A DNA stretch of 64,000 bases from JADKHR01 sp041917295 (GTDB lineage Bacteria; Elusimicrobiota; Elusimicrobia; FEN-1173), in the NCBI GenBank assembly GCA_041917295.1, contig JAYRXX010000025.1, forward strand, positions 1 through 64,000, in the 5' to 3' direction. A program made the translations under genes and the position numbers. This document shows positions 35,348 to 44,990 of this stretch, in pieces. Below the pieces are notes generated by a model. The model was not told the origin of the DNA. It did not search any database and saw nothing but the letters and a program-made list of their open reading frames with translations. Numbering within the stretch: position 1 is the first letter of the stretch; every line of letters starts with the position of its first letter.

Positions 35348-37257
35348 TTGTAACTCCTCTGCTGAAGATGCACGGTTTCAAAAGCCAGGGGCTCTTTGTG
35401 GAGGACGGCGTGTTGGCCCACCCCTTTGTGTTCCCAGGCGGCCACGTAGGCAAAATTTGCGTCGTCCCGTTGGGCTTCCCCTTCCTCGGTTTGATACTCT
35501 TCGCGGAAATGGCCGCCGCACGATTCGTTGCGGTGCAACGCGTCGGCGCACAGCAATTCGGCAAACTCCAAATAGTCCGCCACCCGTCCGGCGTGTTCCA
35601 GGGCCTGGTTGAAATCAGCGCCTTCCCCGGTCACCATCACATTCTTCCAAAATTCGTCGCGCAGGGCGGGGATGAGACCCAACGCTTTCTTTAAACTTGA
35701 CTCCGTTCGGGCCATGCCGCATTCGTCCCACATGATTTTGCCCAGTTCCCGGTGGAACGAAAGTATTGTTCGTTTGCCCCGGACCGACAACAACCGGTTG
35801 ATCTGGGATCGCACGGCCTCTTCCGCCTTTTTAAATTCGGGATGGTCGGTGGTGACCGGGTCCCGTTTGACCGAGGCGAAATAATGCCCGATGGTGTAAG
35901 GCAACACGAAATAGCCGTCGGCCAACCCTTGCATGAGGGCGCTGGCGCCCAGCCGGTTGGCCCCGTGGTCCGAAAAGTTGGCTTCGCCGATGACGTGCAA
36001 TCCGGGCAAGTTGCTCATGAGGTTGTAATCCACCCACAACCCGCCCATGGTGTAGTGGACGGCGGGATAAATCCGCATGGGGGCTTTGTACGGGTTTTCG
36101 CCGGTGATGCGCTCGTACATGTCGAACAAGTTTCCGTAACGTTCCCGGACCACAGATTCACCCAACCGTTTGATGGCGTCGGCAAAATCCAGATACACCC
36201 CTCGTCCCCCGGGGCCCACGCCTCGGCCCTCGTCGCACACCCGTTTGGCGGCGCGGGACGATATGTCCCGGGGCGCCAAATTTCCGTAGGTGGGGTAAAG
36301 GCGTTCCAGGTAATAGTCCCGATCGGTTTCCGGAATATCGCCGGGCGCTCGGGTGTCGCCCTGTTTTTTGGGGACCCAGACCCGCCCGTCGTTGCGCAGG
36401 GATTCCGACATCAGGGTCAGCTTGGATTGGTGGTCTCCCGACTGGGGAATGCACGTGGGATGAATTTGCGTGTAGCACGGGTTGGCCATATAGGCGCCCT
36501 TTTTGTGGGCCCTCCAAATGGCGGTGGTGTTGCAATTCTTGGCGTTGGTGGACAAAAAGAAAACGTTAGAGTAACCGCCGGTGCCCAAAACCACCGCGTC
36601 GGCCGCGTGGGATTCAATGGCGCCGGTTACCAGGTTACGAACCACAATTCCCCGGGCTTGGCCGTTGACCACCACCAGGTCCAGCATTTCGGTGCGGGGA
36701 AACATTTGCACGGTGCCCAACCCGATTTGGCGTTCGAGGGCTTGATAGGCACCCAACAGCAATTGTTGGCCGGTTTGGCCCCGGGCATAAAAAGTTCGAG
36801 AAACGAGCGCGCCGCCGAAAGACCGGTTGGACAAAAGTCCCCCGTATTCCCGGGCAAAAGGCACGCCCTGGGCCACGCACTGGTCAATGACATTGGCGCT
36901 GACCTGGGCCAACCGGTAAACGTTGGCTTCCCGGGCGCGGAAATCCCCGCCTTTGACCGTATCGTAAAACAGGCGTTGGACGCTGTCCCCGTCGTTCTGA
37001 TAATTCTTGGCCGCGTTAATTCCGCCCTGGGCGGCGATGGAGTGGGCGCGGCGGGGACTGTCCTGGTAACAGAAACATTTGACCTTGTACCCCATTTCCG
37101 CCAACGAGGCGGCCGCCGAGGCACCCGCCAGGCCCGACCCCACCACGATCACGCTGTATCGGCGTTTGTTGGCCGGGTTGACCAACTTCATGTCAAATTT
37201 GTGTTTGTCCCATTTCTCGGCGATGGGGCCCGACGGAATTTTGGAATCCAATGTCAT
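35344..37257 (-). CDS. sdhA: Succinate dehydrogenase/fumarate reductase flavoprotein
   Basis: 637 residues. FAD domain VIVVGSGLAGASAAASLAEMG, the covalent-FAD His in RAHSIAAQGGINAAKN, active-site stretches IHPTCIP and HYTMGGLWVDYN, and GEANFSDHGANRLGASALM. ATG 37257 was chosen because it overlaps the sdhC stop in ATGA and gives the family N-terminus; reading on to 37341 would add 28 residues inside sdhC. Type B (two-haem, single-cytochrome) enzyme; direction of catalysis cannot be told. Confidence 0.94.
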   Translation of the reverse strand: MTLDSKIPSGPIAEKWDKHKFDMKLVNPANKRRYSVIVVGSGLAGASAAASLAEMGYKVKCFCYQDSPRRAHSIAAQGGINAAKNYQNDGDSVQRLFYDTVKGGDFRAREANVYRLAQVSANVIDQCVAQGVPFAREYGGLLSNRSFGGALVSRTFYARGQTGQQLLLGAYQALERQIGLGTVQMFPRTEMLDLVVVNGQARGIVVRNLVTGAIESHAADAVVLGTGGYSNVFFLSTNAKNCNTTAIWRAHKKGAYMANPCYTQIHPTCIPQSGDHQSKLTLMSESLRNDGRVWVPKKQGDTRAPGDIPETDRDYYLERLYPTYGNLAPRDISSRAAKRVCDEGRGVGPGGRGVYLDFADAIKRLGESVVRERYGNLFDMYERITGENPYKAPMRIYPAVHYTMGGLWVDYNLMSNLPGLHVIGEANFSDHGANRLGASALMQGLADGYFVLPYTIGHYFASVKRDPVTTDHPEFKKAEEAVRSQINRLLSVRGKRTILSFHRELGKIMWDECGMARTESSLKKALGLIPALRDEFWKNVMVTGEGADFNQALEHAGRVADYLEFAELLCADALHRNESCGGHFREEYQTEEGEAQRDDANFAYVAAWEHKGVGQHAVLHKEPLAFETVHLQQRSYK

Positions 37258-37976
37258 GGAATCAATCCTCCCGCGGGCAGACGTATGATCCCGGCGAGCA
37301 CGCCCACGGGGATGGACGCAAACCCCAAAAACAAAAGCCATCCGGCCACAATGGCCGCCGGTCGGATCCGTTTACGAAGAGCGATTGTCTGGAACCCCAA
37401 AGACTGGAACAGACTGTAAATTCCGTGGGTCAAATGCATTCCCAACAAAAAGGTTCCCAAAATATAGAACCCGCTGATCCATGGATTTTGAAAGCCCATC
37501 ACCACCATGGAATACACGTCGTGGCGGCCCTGGGCGTCGAGCAAATGGTGGTATTCGGGATGGGTGACCAACAGGGTGAAGTGGGCCAGATGGTATCCCA
37601 GGAAAGCCAAGACGATGAGGCCCGACACTTTCATGGTGCGGGAGGCGTAGGTGGCCTCTTTGTATGTTTTGGCCGCGTAGCCGACAGGGCGGGCGGCATT
37701 GTTTTCGATTGTGAGAGCAATCGCCGTCACGATGTGGGTAAGAACCATGGCGATCAATCCTAAACGGGCGACCCACAGGAGTTCTCCCGTGCTTTTCAGG
37801 AAAGCGGCGTAGCGGTTGACCGCTTCTTGACCAAGAAACATCTGTAAATTCCCCACAAGGTGGCCGACGATAAAGCCCACCAAGGCCAAGCCGGAGACGG
37901 CCATCAGGAACTTTTTTCCCGTGGAAGTCCAGAAATAAGGTCGATGTTTGGTTGAAAGGGAACCCATTTCGCTCAC
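37254..37976 (-). CDS. sdhC: Succinate dehydrogenase cytochrome b subunit (type B)
   Basis: 240 residues with five membrane segments and conserved His residues (GHLVGN, LTHIVTA, GYHLAHF, HLTHGIYS) for two b haems, as in the single-anchor type B complex. It is the first gene of sdhCAB. GTG 37976 or ATG 37967 could be the start; neither has a good Shine-Dalgarno. TAGAAT on the minus strand (38011-38016) is a possible -10. Divergent from giant protein 1. Confidence 0.9.
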   Translation of the reverse strand: MSEMGSLSTKHRPYFWTSTGKKFLMAVSGLALVGFIVGHLVGNLQMFLGQEAVNRYAAFLKSTGELLWVARLGLIAMVLTHIVTAIALTIENNAARPVGYAAKTYKEATYASRTMKVSGLIVLAFLGYHLAHFTLLVTHPEYHHLLDAQGRHDVYSMVVMGFQNPWISGFYILGTFLLGMHLTHGIYSLFQSLGFQTIALRKRIRPAAIVAGWLLFLGFASIPVGVLAGIIRLPAGGLIP

Positions 37977-38050
37977 GCTTTGTTTTTCTTGACAACGTTC
38001 TTGCGGGTGGATTCTAGCATGTTTTTAAAAATTGTGGTGAAGCTCGAAAA

Positions 38051-38106
38051 GTTTACAGAAATGTTACAAGCTCTTAAGGGGATCTTTCGGGTTCCAAAGC
38101 TAAAAT
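38051..38106 (+). promoter_or_regulatory. Promoter of giant protein 1 with shared upstream box
   Basis: Box GTTTACAGAAATGTTACAA (38051-38069), then TCTTTCG (38083-38089), then TAAAAT (38101-38106), with ATG 38114 seven bases after. The giant protein 2 promoter has the same three elements at the same distances (50 and 18 bp before the -10) and 17 of 19 box bases. Confidence 0.6.
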
Positions 38107-38113
38107 GTTGGGC

Positions 38114-41100
38114 ATGATCCCTTCTATAAGGCCATTGCGCTCGATTGTCGGTGCTGTTTCCGTGCTTTGTTATTTGGCGACCCAATGCGCTTTTGCTTAC
38201 CAACCCGAAAAAACTTTTTGGGCCCAACGGCGAAAATCGGCCCAGGGCTTGACTTTAACCCGCAACGGCATGGTTAAAGTCTTTGAGTCTTCGGGGTTGT
38301 TTCCACCTGGCACGGTGTCTTCATTGTCTCCGCTGTCCTCGCCGGTTTGGGGCAAAACAGTTCCGGCGGGGTTTTTGAAACGTCACCGGGATCTCTTTGC
38401 GGCCCTTCCCCCTTCGGCGGGCTCCGTCCGAAAAGTGGCTTTGCCCAAACACGGAAGTCCGCCGGGACCTGTGATTGTCCACATTCAAGACGTTCACATG
38501 AACCAAGACGCACAGAAAAACATCGGCGCCGTTGTCGGTTCGCTGATGAAGGCGGGCCGGGTCAACCTGGTGGCGTTGGAAGGATCGACTGAAGAAATCA
38601 ACCTCCAACCCTTTGCCGACAGTCCCCACCGAAAAGCGGCGGAAATGACGGCCGACTACCTGCTTCAAGAAAACAAAATTTCCGGGCCCATCCACGCCGC
38701 CATCACCCATTCCGGGCCGTTGCCCCGCATTCTGGGCGTTGACGATCCAGCCCATTACCAAGCAAACGTTCAGGCCTATCTTGATTCCGTCCCTCAACGG
38801 GAAAAAGCCCAACGGGACTTGAAGACACGTCAATGGGAAATTGATGACCGAAAAAAAACCGTTTATTCTCCGGCCTTGTTGGCTTTCGACAGTGTCGTTG
38901 CGAAATATCGAAATGGGGAATTATCCCTGGGTGAGTACATGGAGATTTTGAGGGAAACGACAGGCCTGTCGTCGAACCCGAAGGGGAACGAAAGCGTCGG
39001 GGATTTTCTTAATGCCTACCGGACCGAAAGGTCCCTTGATTTTAAGAGGGTGGAACTGGAACGGGGCCAACTGATTGAAAAGTTGACCCAATCCCTGACG
39101 AAAACAGAGTCGGGCGAATTACTGGCCCATGGCGTGGCCCATCGAAGCGGCCAGCTTCGTTCCGGGGAATTTTATTCCTACCTGGTAAAACTGTGCGGGA
39201 CGAAAGGTCTCTGGCTGACAGCCTATCCGGCCATGGACGCCTATGTTCGCTATCTGTTGTTGGCCGACGGGATCGACGGGGAGCGATTGTTGGAAGAAAT
39301 GGCCGACCTGGAAAAAGAGGGCTATGCCCTCTTGGCTAAAACTCCGGAAGAAAAGGATCTCGTCCAGCTCGCCCGTCGGGAATGGTTGACCGGCAAATTG
39401 CTGGATTTTTCTTTGATTCCGGCGGAATGGAAGGAATACCAAGGTGGTCCCCGATCGGACTCTCTACGGGCATTTGAGGCTTTTTATGAACAGGCCCAAG
39501 CCCGGGACAGGGCCATGGTTGAAAATGTGTTTCGGTCCGTGTCCGCGCCGTCGGTTCCGGGGCAAGTTGTTCTCCTGGTGACGGGGGGTTTTCACGCGGC
39601 GGGGATGACGGACCTTTTAACCCACCGGGGGGCAACGGTGGTATCGTATGTCCCGAAGATCGAAAAAATCGACACCGCCCAAGGGTCCGCCTACCTGTCG
39701 GTGTTTACCCAGGAAAAAACCCCGTTGGAAAAATTAGTTGAAGGCCAAAAATTGTTTCTGGCTCAGAACCCCATGTCTTCTGCCGTTCATTTAAAAGCGA
39801 TGCTTTGGAGTTTAGCGCGACATCTTTGGCTGGAAAAAAGTGGGATGACGCAGGAAGCTATAAAAAAGACATCCCTTGGCTCGACACTAAAATCAATGGA
39901 TCGATGGAAGGATTTCAAACTTTATCTTCGAAATGGGGAAGTGGTGGTCGTCGTTGGCGACAATGAAATACTTCTCATCAATGAGGATGGGAAATACGCC
40001 GAAAGAATCGCACAAAAATTTTCCTGGACCAAACCCCTTAAAGAATTTCACAAAACGATCGCCCTGCTTTTTAGTCAGGAGTGGTTTGAGCGTTTTATTG
40101 CGGGCCATGAAGTAAAGGACCCCGCCCATCTGGCGAAACTTGTTGCTGGGATCCAATGGATCAAATGGTTGACCTGGGTGGGGATTCTTCTGACCCCGGC
40201 CCTCTGGTTCCTGTGGAGTCCCTGGGCCCTGTCGGTGCCCTTTATATTTCACCTATTGCCCCATTACGTGCACAACGTTCTCTTCCCCGAAGCACCGCTC
40301 ATGCAAAGTACGGACAAAAGGCAGAAAAAAGCCGAACCTCCCAAGACCGATGATTTTCGTTTTCAAGAGTTCGCTCGACTACTTGCCCAGATGCCGGAAA
40401 TGCCCAGGTCAGGAACCCGGGGCGGCGTGACGCCGGAACGCCAGGGTCCTTTTTCCGATAGAGATTTTGTAATGCAGTTCCAGCTTCTTCTTGCACGCAT
40501 TCGAGACCAGGTATGGGAATTGGGTGGAAACCCGGAGCTGATCGACGAAAGTGACTTTTGGGGCGATGTGAGGCTTGAGGCGATGGAAATTCTTACAAAA
40601 GACCTCTCTGCCACGAACAGTCGGGCGCAATCGGTCATTTCCCCATATGGGATACGGTTGAAAATGCTTTATACTCAAGTGAGGGAGAGGATTATTCTGC
40701 GATTCGCTGATTACCATGGATTGCCAAATTTTCAATCGTACCATGAGCACGACAATAAAAGAGCAGGACACCAAATAGAGTCCATTCAGGAACTTTCACA
40801 GGCCGTTCAACGGGCTTTCCCTCGACGCGCCCAGAATCCGGAGGCTATTCCTTCAGGCGAAAATGTTGAGCAATCGGTCATTAATCTGGCCCTACAAAGA
40901 CTATTTCAAAATTTATTTGATGATCTGGTAAGGCAACATCCATCGGAGGCGAATACTTGGATATCAGTCCTTCAAAGAACAGTTATGAGCGATCACCCGG
41001 ATTATTACGAGCTCGGTAATGAACTTGGTCGTACTAGGGTTCGGATTTACCAGATTGTTAATCAAACCCTCATGCGTTTGAAACGCTATGAACGTCAACT

Positions 41101-43642
41101 GAAGGGTTTTTATGATCCAGAAAACCCGCCAGGGCGTGCCACCGGTTGGATCGGGGTGGGAGTTGCTTATGGCGTGGGATGGGTGTGGGGTGGTATAAAA
41201 AAGGGCTTAGGAAAGATGGACGCGAACACAACTGTCCGTAACTTTGCCATTAATTTTGTGAAAGAAAACAATGGCCGGCGGGCGGCGATTGCGGAAGATG
41301 TGATTTCGACCTTGGTGGCTGTGACCGTTGGGGTGTGGGTCTTGTCAATATTGGGTCCTTCAATGAAACTGGACTGGAAATTGTTTCATCCCCTTTGCGT
41401 CGCAATCGTCTGGCCCTTGCTTCTCTTTCGTTCCCATGTGGACACCGAAAGAAAATTGCAAAATATTTTTGGTATTTCACCGGGTGTACCCAAAGCACTA
41501 ATGCTTTCTGGCATTGTTTTTTGTTTCACAATTGTTGTTTCGCTGGTTTTTGTCGCTCTTCGGGTTCAATTCCCTCTGGTTGCGGAGTTTATGATCCCGT
41601 TATTTGGCGGTGCGAGTTTCTTTGTGTTGAGGGCGTTTCATAAGGATCTTAATGAAGGAAAGTCTTTCCAGTCGGATGATAAAAAAATAAGCACTGTCAT
41701 CATTCCGTTAGCGATTTTAGGGGCTCTGGGGTTCTTCCCGGAATGGGCCGAGGCGGCGGTGCGAACGGGTCAGATCGTCAGCCACGGATCGATTGCGGCC
41801 TTTCTTTTCTTAATTCTGGCCTATCTGGTGGCACAAGTCGTTTCTTTGATGAGGTTAAATAATTCGTCGGCTCGCCTCATTCGGCCGACAGAGGCCAAAG
41901 CGCCTGATGTTGAGGCACCCCCTCTTGACGATCCCGCCCCATCGATCGAAGATCGTGCGGATGAAGAAACCCGTAACGCGTTTCATCGATTTGCCGTGAC
42001 CGTGGGGATTGATCCGAAGAGCGCCCGGTTTGCGCCGCTCCGAGTCGTGAAGGGCAAAACGGGATATTTTGAAAGGGTGATTTTTGTGGGGGGACGGCGA
42101 TTTGTGGGGCTTGCTGTTATCAATGGGGACTCCGCATCCGCAAGAATTGTAGCGCCGCCAATGAGTCATCCGAGTTCCGAACATAAAACCCAGGAGGCCG
42201 ATCTTCCATTACCCGTTGCCCCAGCCCGTTCTGTTGAGCATTTTGATAAAGGGATGTTGATCGATGAGCCCCATGAGTCGGCGACGTCCATGGCATCCTT
42301 GTTGCGAACAAGTTTTTTTAATTACGCGGCAAGGAATAATGTGGATATAAGGGGCGCAAAAATATCCCCCGTGCGTTCGGAGAATAGTAACCAAGCTTCC
42401 CTGGCGGTTTATGTTGGAGCCAGACGTTATATCGTTGAAGCCATTCGCCATTATTCTATTATCGGCGGCAATATCCGGAGTCGGACCGAGGTTTCAGTTT
42501 CGGATGGGGACGACCCTCTCTATAAAAAATGGATAGCTCAACGATCGGCGAAGGAAAAAGCCGAAAGAGAGCGGGAGCGGCTCAATATGTGGCTCCCTCC
42601 GTTGAATTCCGTTGTTCGTCCCAATAATATTTTGTTCCTTTTAACGGGGAAGCATCCGGTGACGGGGTTCGTTATTGATGCGGTTTTTTTGCTGGGGGCG
42701 GCCGCGTCCGGTGCGATGATGGGGGTTCTCCTGCCGGCTTTTGCGTTGCTCCATGTGGCGTTGGAATGGCGCAAGGATCCAGGCCGGGAGATCAAAGCGG
42801 GGTTCATGCGTTTTGTTTCTCATCTTGTCTTTGCGCTTCCCTACGCGTTCCTTGATTTCTCCGGGGGGATTTATTCGTTGGGCGCTTGGATCGGGGCCGC
42901 CGTGGCTGTGGGAATTCATGGCGCCTATGACGCGTTTGCGATTGGGCTTTCCGACGGGCGCGATGCGACGAAACTGGCCCGTGGATCGGCGTCCGAACGT
43001 TTAGCGGTTTTGTTGGGCCGGCCCGTCTCTCTCTCGGAAAGTTTTAAAGGGGAAATCCTCTCAACGTCTCCCGATTTGTTCCGCCGTCTCGCGAACGAAA
43101 AACAAAGCAACCTGTACAAGATCGGGGTAAAAATTGGCGCGGCCCAATACAAGGGCCGATCGGATTTGGTCCCCGTTATTGAAATGCCGGTTTCAAACGA
43201 GATTGAACTTCGGGAATTACTGTTGTTCATCGATAAAGTGGGAAATCTGAACCAATCCAATCCGGAACAACAGCGGTTCATCACCGTTACGCCCCAAGGA
43301 GATATGACGGGCGGTCGAGTCAACGAAGCCCTGGCCCCACTGAATAATTCCAGGAACTTTGTGTTCGTTAAGAATTTAACCGGGTCAATAACGTTTGCCG
43401 ATTACGAAAGGGAATTTGAGTCGGCTTTAGCCCATTTTGGTCTTGATCCCAAAAACATGATCCTTCTCTTGGCGGGCCGCCCCGTCATTGGTGATCTTGA
43501 AAGCATCAGGTCGGGGGACCCGGCTGATTCCGAACTGCGAAGAGCCCTTCGAAACGTCCTCTTCGGACCCTGGCCTATTGTTTCTACGTCAGTCATTTTG
43601 GAAATGTTCAACGCCATGGCCTTGGCCGCAAAGAACGCCTAA
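38114..43642 (+). CDS. Giant multidomain membrane protein with TIKI/ChaN-like N-domain
   Basis: 1,842 residues from ATG 38114 (ATG 38105 overlaps the -10). Signal peptide or anchor at about 1-28. The N-domain (about 110-530) has VHIQDVHMNQDAQKN (His at about 128), VALEGS, a late ARDRAMVENV and VTGGFHAAGM (His494). This order recalls the ChaN/TraB/erythromycin-esterase (TIKI) fold. Then come two membrane segments (about 685-725), a soluble part with a sigma region-4-like helix pair (about 964-996), four or so membrane segments (about 1060-1240), two copies of a 50-residue module (about 1282-1336 and 1389-1450), further membrane segments (about 1515-1610) and a C-terminal soluble domain. Function unknown; paralogue at 56528-60529. 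Confidence 0.8.
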   Translation: MIPSIRPLRSIVGAVSVLCYLATQCAFAYQPEKTFWAQRRKSAQGLTLTRNGMVKVFESSGLFPPGTVSSLSPLSSPVWGKTVPAGFLKRHRDLFAALPPSAGSVRKVALPKHGSPPGPVIVHIQDVHMNQDAQKNIGAVVGSLMKAGRVNLVALEGSTEEINLQPFADSPHRKAAEMTADYLLQENKISGPIHAAITHSGPLPRILGVDDPAHYQANVQAYLDSVPQREKAQRDLKTRQWEIDDRKKTVYSPALLAFDSVVAKYRNGELSLGEYMEILRETTGLSSNPKGNESVGDFLNAYRTERSLDFKRVELERGQLIEKLTQSLTKTESGELLAHGVAHRSGQLRSGEFYSYLVKLCGTKGLWLTAYPAMDAYVRYLLLADGIDGERLLEEMADLEKEGYALLAKTPEEKDLVQLARREWLTGKLLDFSLIPAEWKEYQGGPRSDSLRAFEAFYEQAQARDRAMVENVFRSVSAPSVPGQVVLLVTGGFHAAGMTDLLTHRGATVVSYVPKIEKIDTAQGSAYLSVFTQEKTPLEKLVEGQKLFLAQNPMSSAVHLKAMLWSLARHLWLEKSGMTQEAIKKTSLGSTLKSMDRWKDFKLYLRNGEVVVVVGDNEILLINEDGKYAERIAQKFSWTKPLKEFHKTIALLFSQEWFERFIAGHEVKDPAHLAKLVAGIQWIKWLTWVGILLTPALWFLWSPWALSVPFIFHLLPHYVHNVLFPEAPLMQSTDKRQKKAEPPKTDDFRFQEFARLLAQMPEMPRSGTRGGVTPERQGPFSDRDFVMQFQLLLARIRDQVWELGGNPELIDESDFWGDVRLEAMEILTKDLSATNSRAQSVISPYGIRLKMLYTQVRERIILRFADYHGLPNFQSYHEHDNKRAGHQIESIQELSQAVQRAFPRRAQNPEAIPSGENVEQSVINLALQRLFQNLFDDLVRQHPSEANTWISVLQRTVMSDHPDYYELGNELGRTRVRIYQIVNQTLMRLKRYERQLKGFYDPENPPGRATGWIGVGVAYGVGWVWGGIKKGLGKMDANTTVRNFAINFVKENNGRRAAIAEDVISTLVAVTVGVWVLSILGPSMKLDWKLFHPLCVAIVWPLLLFRSHVDTERKLQNIFGISPGVPKALMLSGIVFCFTIVVSLVFVALRVQFPLVAEFMIPLFGGASFFVLRAFHKDLNEGKSFQSDDKKISTVIIPLAILGALGFFPEWAEAAVRTGQIVSHGSIAAFLFLILAYLVAQVVSLMRLNNSSARLIRPTEAKAPDVEAPPLDDPAPSIEDRADEETRNAFHRFAVTVGIDPKSARFAPLRVVKGKTGYFERVIFVGGRRFVGLAVINGDSASARIVAPPMSHPSSEHKTQEADLPLPVAPARSVEHFDKGMLIDEPHESATSMASLLRTSFFNYAARNNVDIRGAKISPVRSENSNQASLAVYVGARRYIVEAIRHYSIIGGNIRSRTEVSVSDGDDPLYKKWIAQRSAKEKAERERERLNMWLPPLNSVVRPNNILFLLTGKHPVTGFVIDAVFLLGAAASGAMMGVLLPAFALLHVALEWRKDPGREIKAGFMRFVSHLVFALPYAFLDFSGGIYSLGAWIGAAVAVGIHGAYDAFAIGLSDGRDATKLARGSASERLAVLLGRPVSLSESFKGEILSTSPDLFRRLANEKQSNLYKIGVKIGAAQYKGRSDLVPVIEMPVSNEIELRELLLFIDKVGNLNQSNPEQQRFITVTPQGDMTGGRVNEALAPLNNSRNFVFVKNLTGSITFADYEREFESALAHFGLDPKNMILLLAGRPVIGDLESIRSGDPADSELRRALRNVLFGPWPIVSTSVILEMFNAMALAAKNA

Positions 43643-43660
43643 GCTGGAAATTGCCTAAAA

Positions 43661-44839
43661 CTATGGGATAAAAGGCAGGTTTTTTAGGTTGTTTCTTCGG
43701 AGCGACCGGTAACTTAATACAGAAATGTCATTTTCTTGATGACTGTGATTGCCTCCGTAGATCAGGGCGGCGCGTTTAACCGACGGCTCAATTTTTTTCA
43801 GAAAGCGAATGTTTTTGAATGAGTCCGAGCTCAGGGTTTCCCCCGATTTGATTTCAACAGGAAACACCGTGTTTCCAAAATCCATCACCACATCAATTTC
43901 GTTGCCTGTGTTGTCGCGCCAGTAGTAGAGGTTCGATTCTTTAACGTTGTTGTATCTTCGTTTCAGAAGTTCTCCCACCACGAACGTTTCAAAAAGGGCG
44001 CCCCGCAACGGGTGATGGGCCAGTTGTTTGGGATTTTCAATTTCTAACAAGTAACAGGCCAAACCGGTGTCAAGAAAATAAAGTTTGGGGGCTTTCACCA
44101 GCCGTTTGCCGAAATTACGAAAGAAGGGGCGAAGTCGGTACGTGATGAACGTGGTTTCCAAAACGGAAATCCAGCGTTGGATCGTGGCGTGTTCCACTCC
44201 GCAATCGTTTCCCAAAGCGCTGAGGTTTAGAATTTGACCTGTTCGGGCGGCGCATAATTTCAAAAATGTGTGAAACTTTGACAAATCACGGACATTGACG
44301 AGGGTTCGAATGTCTTTTTCCAAATACGTGGCGGTGTAAAAGGCCATGGCTTCGGTCGGGTTCAATTTCTTGTCGAAAATCCGTGGATAAAATCCCGTGT
44401 AAATCAATGTGTCAATTGAGGGTGTCTTTTGCGGGTAGGCTTCTTCCAACGAAAAGGGCAACAGTTTCACCAGAGCGGTGCGTCCGGCAAGGCTTTGGCT
44501 CACGGAAGACATCAATTCCAGTTGTGCGCTTCCCGTCAAGATAAATGTTCCCACCTTTGTCCCCGAATCCACCCGGGTTTGCAAATAAGAAAAAAGCTCG
44601 GGTGCGCGTTGGACTTCGTCTATTATGGCTCCCCTCCCCAGTCCCCGGACAAATTCGTTGGGATCAAATATCGCTCGGCGCCGAACGTCAGGGTTCTCCA
44701 AGGAGAAAACCGGAAGGCGGCTGAACACGTTTCGGCAAAGAACACTTTTCCCGGATTGTCGAGGCCCCGTCACGGTAACGACGGGATACTGCCGACTGAG
44801 ACGAAGCAAATGGGTTGCCAGATCGCGGGGCCTGTACAT
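43661..44839 (-). CDS. AAA ATPase with DUF4143 nuclease-like domain (2)
   Basis: 392 residues. Walker A GPRQSGKS, Walker B AIIDEVQ, sensor region ILTGSAQLELM, a winged-helix middle (LSALGNDCGVEHATIQRWIS) and a DUF4143 C-terminus with GNEIDVVMDF and FPVEIKSGE, the ExK-type ending of a PD-(D/E)xK fold. Same family as 10687-11838 but clearly diverged. Lower GC than its neighbours, which suggests acquisition. No partner gene; convergent with giant protein 1. Confidence 0.85.
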   Translation of the reverse strand: MYRPRDLATHLLRLSRQYPVVTVTGPRQSGKSVLCRNVFSRLPVFSLENPDVRRRAIFDPNEFVRGLGRGAIIDEVQRAPELFSYLQTRVDSGTKVGTFILTGSAQLELMSSVSQSLAGRTALVKLLPFSLEEAYPQKTPSIDTLIYTGFYPRIFDKKLNPTEAMAFYTATYLEKDIRTLVNVRDLSKFHTFLKLCAARTGQILNLSALGNDCGVEHATIQRWISVLETTFITYRLRPFFRNFGKRLVKAPKLYFLDTGLACYLLEIENPKQLAHHPLRGALFETFVVGELLKRRYNNVKESNLYYWRDNTGNEIDVVMDFGNTVFPVEIKSGETLSSDSFKNIRFLKKIEPSVKRAALIYGGNHSHQENDISVLSYRSLRRNNLKNLPFIP

Positions 44840-44858
44840 GGGGGAAGTTTATCCCGTT

Positions 44859-44895
44859 TTTTACAAATTGTCAATTAAATAACCAATCTGTAAAG
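44859..44895. promoter_or_regulatory. Inverted repeat upstream of DUF4143 ATPase 2
   Basis: TTTTACAAATTG (44859-44870) and CAATCTGTAAAG (44884-44895) are an imperfect inverted repeat in an AT-rich stretch 20 bp upstream of the ATPase start at 44839. Possible operator, parallel to 10640-10672. Confidence 0.4.
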
Positions 44896-44951
44896 ATTGC
44901 GCCCCGATCGAACAGTCTCCCAATGCGACTCCGTCCCTCCCGCCGATACGA

Positions 44952-44984
44952 TTGACAGATCATTTTAAATGAAATAATATTTCA
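44952..44984 (+). promoter_or_regulatory. fur promoter with Fur-type operator
   Basis: TTGACA (44952-44957), 17 bp, TAATAT (44975-44980). The palindrome TGAAAT-AAT-ATTTCA (44970-44984) overlaps the -10, so bound Fur would block RNA polymerase. The same TGAAAT-N3-ATTTCA pattern lies at 45500-45514. ATG 44991 starts 10 bases after the -10. Confidence 0.7.
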
Positions 44985-44990
44985 AACAAC

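Noticed and set aside
35752..37419. 555-codon open frame on the plus strand across sdhA/sdhC
   Set aside because: It lies antisense to clear sdhA and sdhC motifs; long antisense frames are expected in GC-rich coding DNA, and its translation has no recognisable domain.
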